Below are positions 63,808 through 64,000 of a DNA stretch of 64,000 nucleotides, piece by piece. The notes below the pieces were generated by a model, which was not told where the DNA came from, made no database searches, and saw nothing but the letters and a program-made list of their open reading frames with translations. The translations under genes and the position numbers were made by a program. The stretch is taken from positions 1-64,000 of the forward strand of contig JACJYC010000014.1 of NCBI GenBank assembly GCA_020636325.1, in the 5' to 3' direction. Positions within the stretch are counted from its first letter, which is position 1, and every line of letters starts with the position of its first letter. The stretch is from Lewinellaceae bacterium. GTDB taxonomy: Bacteria > Bacteroidota > Bacteroidia > Chitinophagales > Saprospiraceae.

Positions 63808-64000
63808 TCACCAGAGAAAGTGCACCGGGTTGCGGATATGATCGTCGTAAACCTTCTGGATAAAGGACATATCATCAGCCGTCAGGCCCGGTTGGTCCGC
63901 GGCTTTCACGTTGGCTTCCAGCTGTGCAGGTTGTGAAGCGCCCGGAATGACGCAACTCACCGCCTCCGACATCAGGATCCATTTCAGGGCCAATGCCGCC
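63808..64000 (-). CDS. Aldo/keto reductase, C-terminal fragment (gene runs off the window)
   Basis: Only the last 63 or so residues are inside the window, on the minus strand. ALKWILMSEAVSCVIPGASQ matches the conserved C-terminal NADPH-binding segment of aldo/keto reductases (typically ...VIPGA), followed by the final helix (LEANVKAADQPGLTADDMSF) and VYDDHIRNPVHFLW. The 5' part with the catalytic Tyr-Lys-His-Asp lies beyond base 64000. The ATG at 63993 is internal and not the real start. Its stop codon abuts the uvrA stop codon, forming the sequence TGATCA. Confidence 0.85.
   Translation of the reverse strand, partial: AALALKWILMSEAVSCVIPGASQPAQLEANVKAADQPGLTADDMSFIQKVYDDHIRNPVHFLW

Overview
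The window looks like chromosomal DNA from a Bacteroidota bacterium, most likely of the Saprospiria/Lewinella type, with moderately high GC. Evidence for this includes: several secreted proteins with type IX secretion (T9SS) sorting domains of type A and one of type B (gliding-motility-associated C-terminus); SusC/FecA-like TonB receptors with a carboxypeptidase-regulatory N-terminal domain; a short RpoD without region 1.1; -7 boxes of the TAnnTTTG type; little Shine-Dalgarno signal; and futalosine-pathway menaquinone genes. The species assignment is inference. I saw no rRNA, tRNA, CRISPR array, insertion sequence, phage integrase or origin.

Layout. 1-8.8 kb: a LytTR regulator with a degenerate receiver, a 104-aa protein, and a tightly packed run of two large unrecognised proteins (805 and about 1040 aa) and a caspase-fold protease carrying a peptidoglycan-binding-like domain. 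This is the least explained and most interesting part of the window. 8.9-13 kb: a FecA-like TonB receptor, a 2TM protein, a heptamer repeat array and an outer-membrane barrel protein. 13.2-16.8 kb: a polyprenol-phosphate-mannose-synthase-like glycosyltransferase, rpoD, a lipoprotein and a YigZ protein. 16.9-26.2 kb: three T9SS cargo proteins and a second TonB receptor. 26.2-29.5 kb: a CoA-transferase, then Nnr (NAD(P)HX repair) translationally coupled to a sirtuin. 29.6-37.7 kb: a secreted reprolysin-like metalloprotease, a metallopeptidase-like/VWA plus MoxR ATPase pair, an M28 peptidase and a lipoprotein. 37.8-43.1 kb: rimM, an SPFH protein, the three-gene proton-translocating transhydrogenase pntA1-pntA2-pntB, and msrA. 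43.1-45.8 kb: mqnE, a histidine phosphatase and mqnA (menaquinone by the futalosine route). 45.9-53.8 kb: a TPR histidine kinase, a GT2 enzyme, a membrane-anchored FMN glutamate-synthase-like protein, an enoyl-CoA hydratase, an amidohydrolase (possibly the aminofutalosine deaminase) and a glycerate kinase. 53.9-64 kb: a glycine-rich T9SS protein, a large lipoprotein with ThuA-like, sugar-dehydrogenase-like and cytochrome c modules, an N-acetylmuramoyl-L-alanine amidase, uvrA, and the 3' end of an aldo/keto reductase gene.

How parts work together. The pnt and nnr genes maintain and repair the NAD(P)H pool, which the sirtuin consumes. MqnA and MqnE make consecutive steps toward menaquinone. The T9SS cargo genes imply a T9SS encoded elsewhere. 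Several intergenic gaps hold short-period (7-8 bp) tandem arrays or perfect inverted repeats, some of which probably act as bidirectional terminators between convergent genes. Start codons were chosen from signal peptides, family N-termini and upstream signals; where several are possible this is stated.
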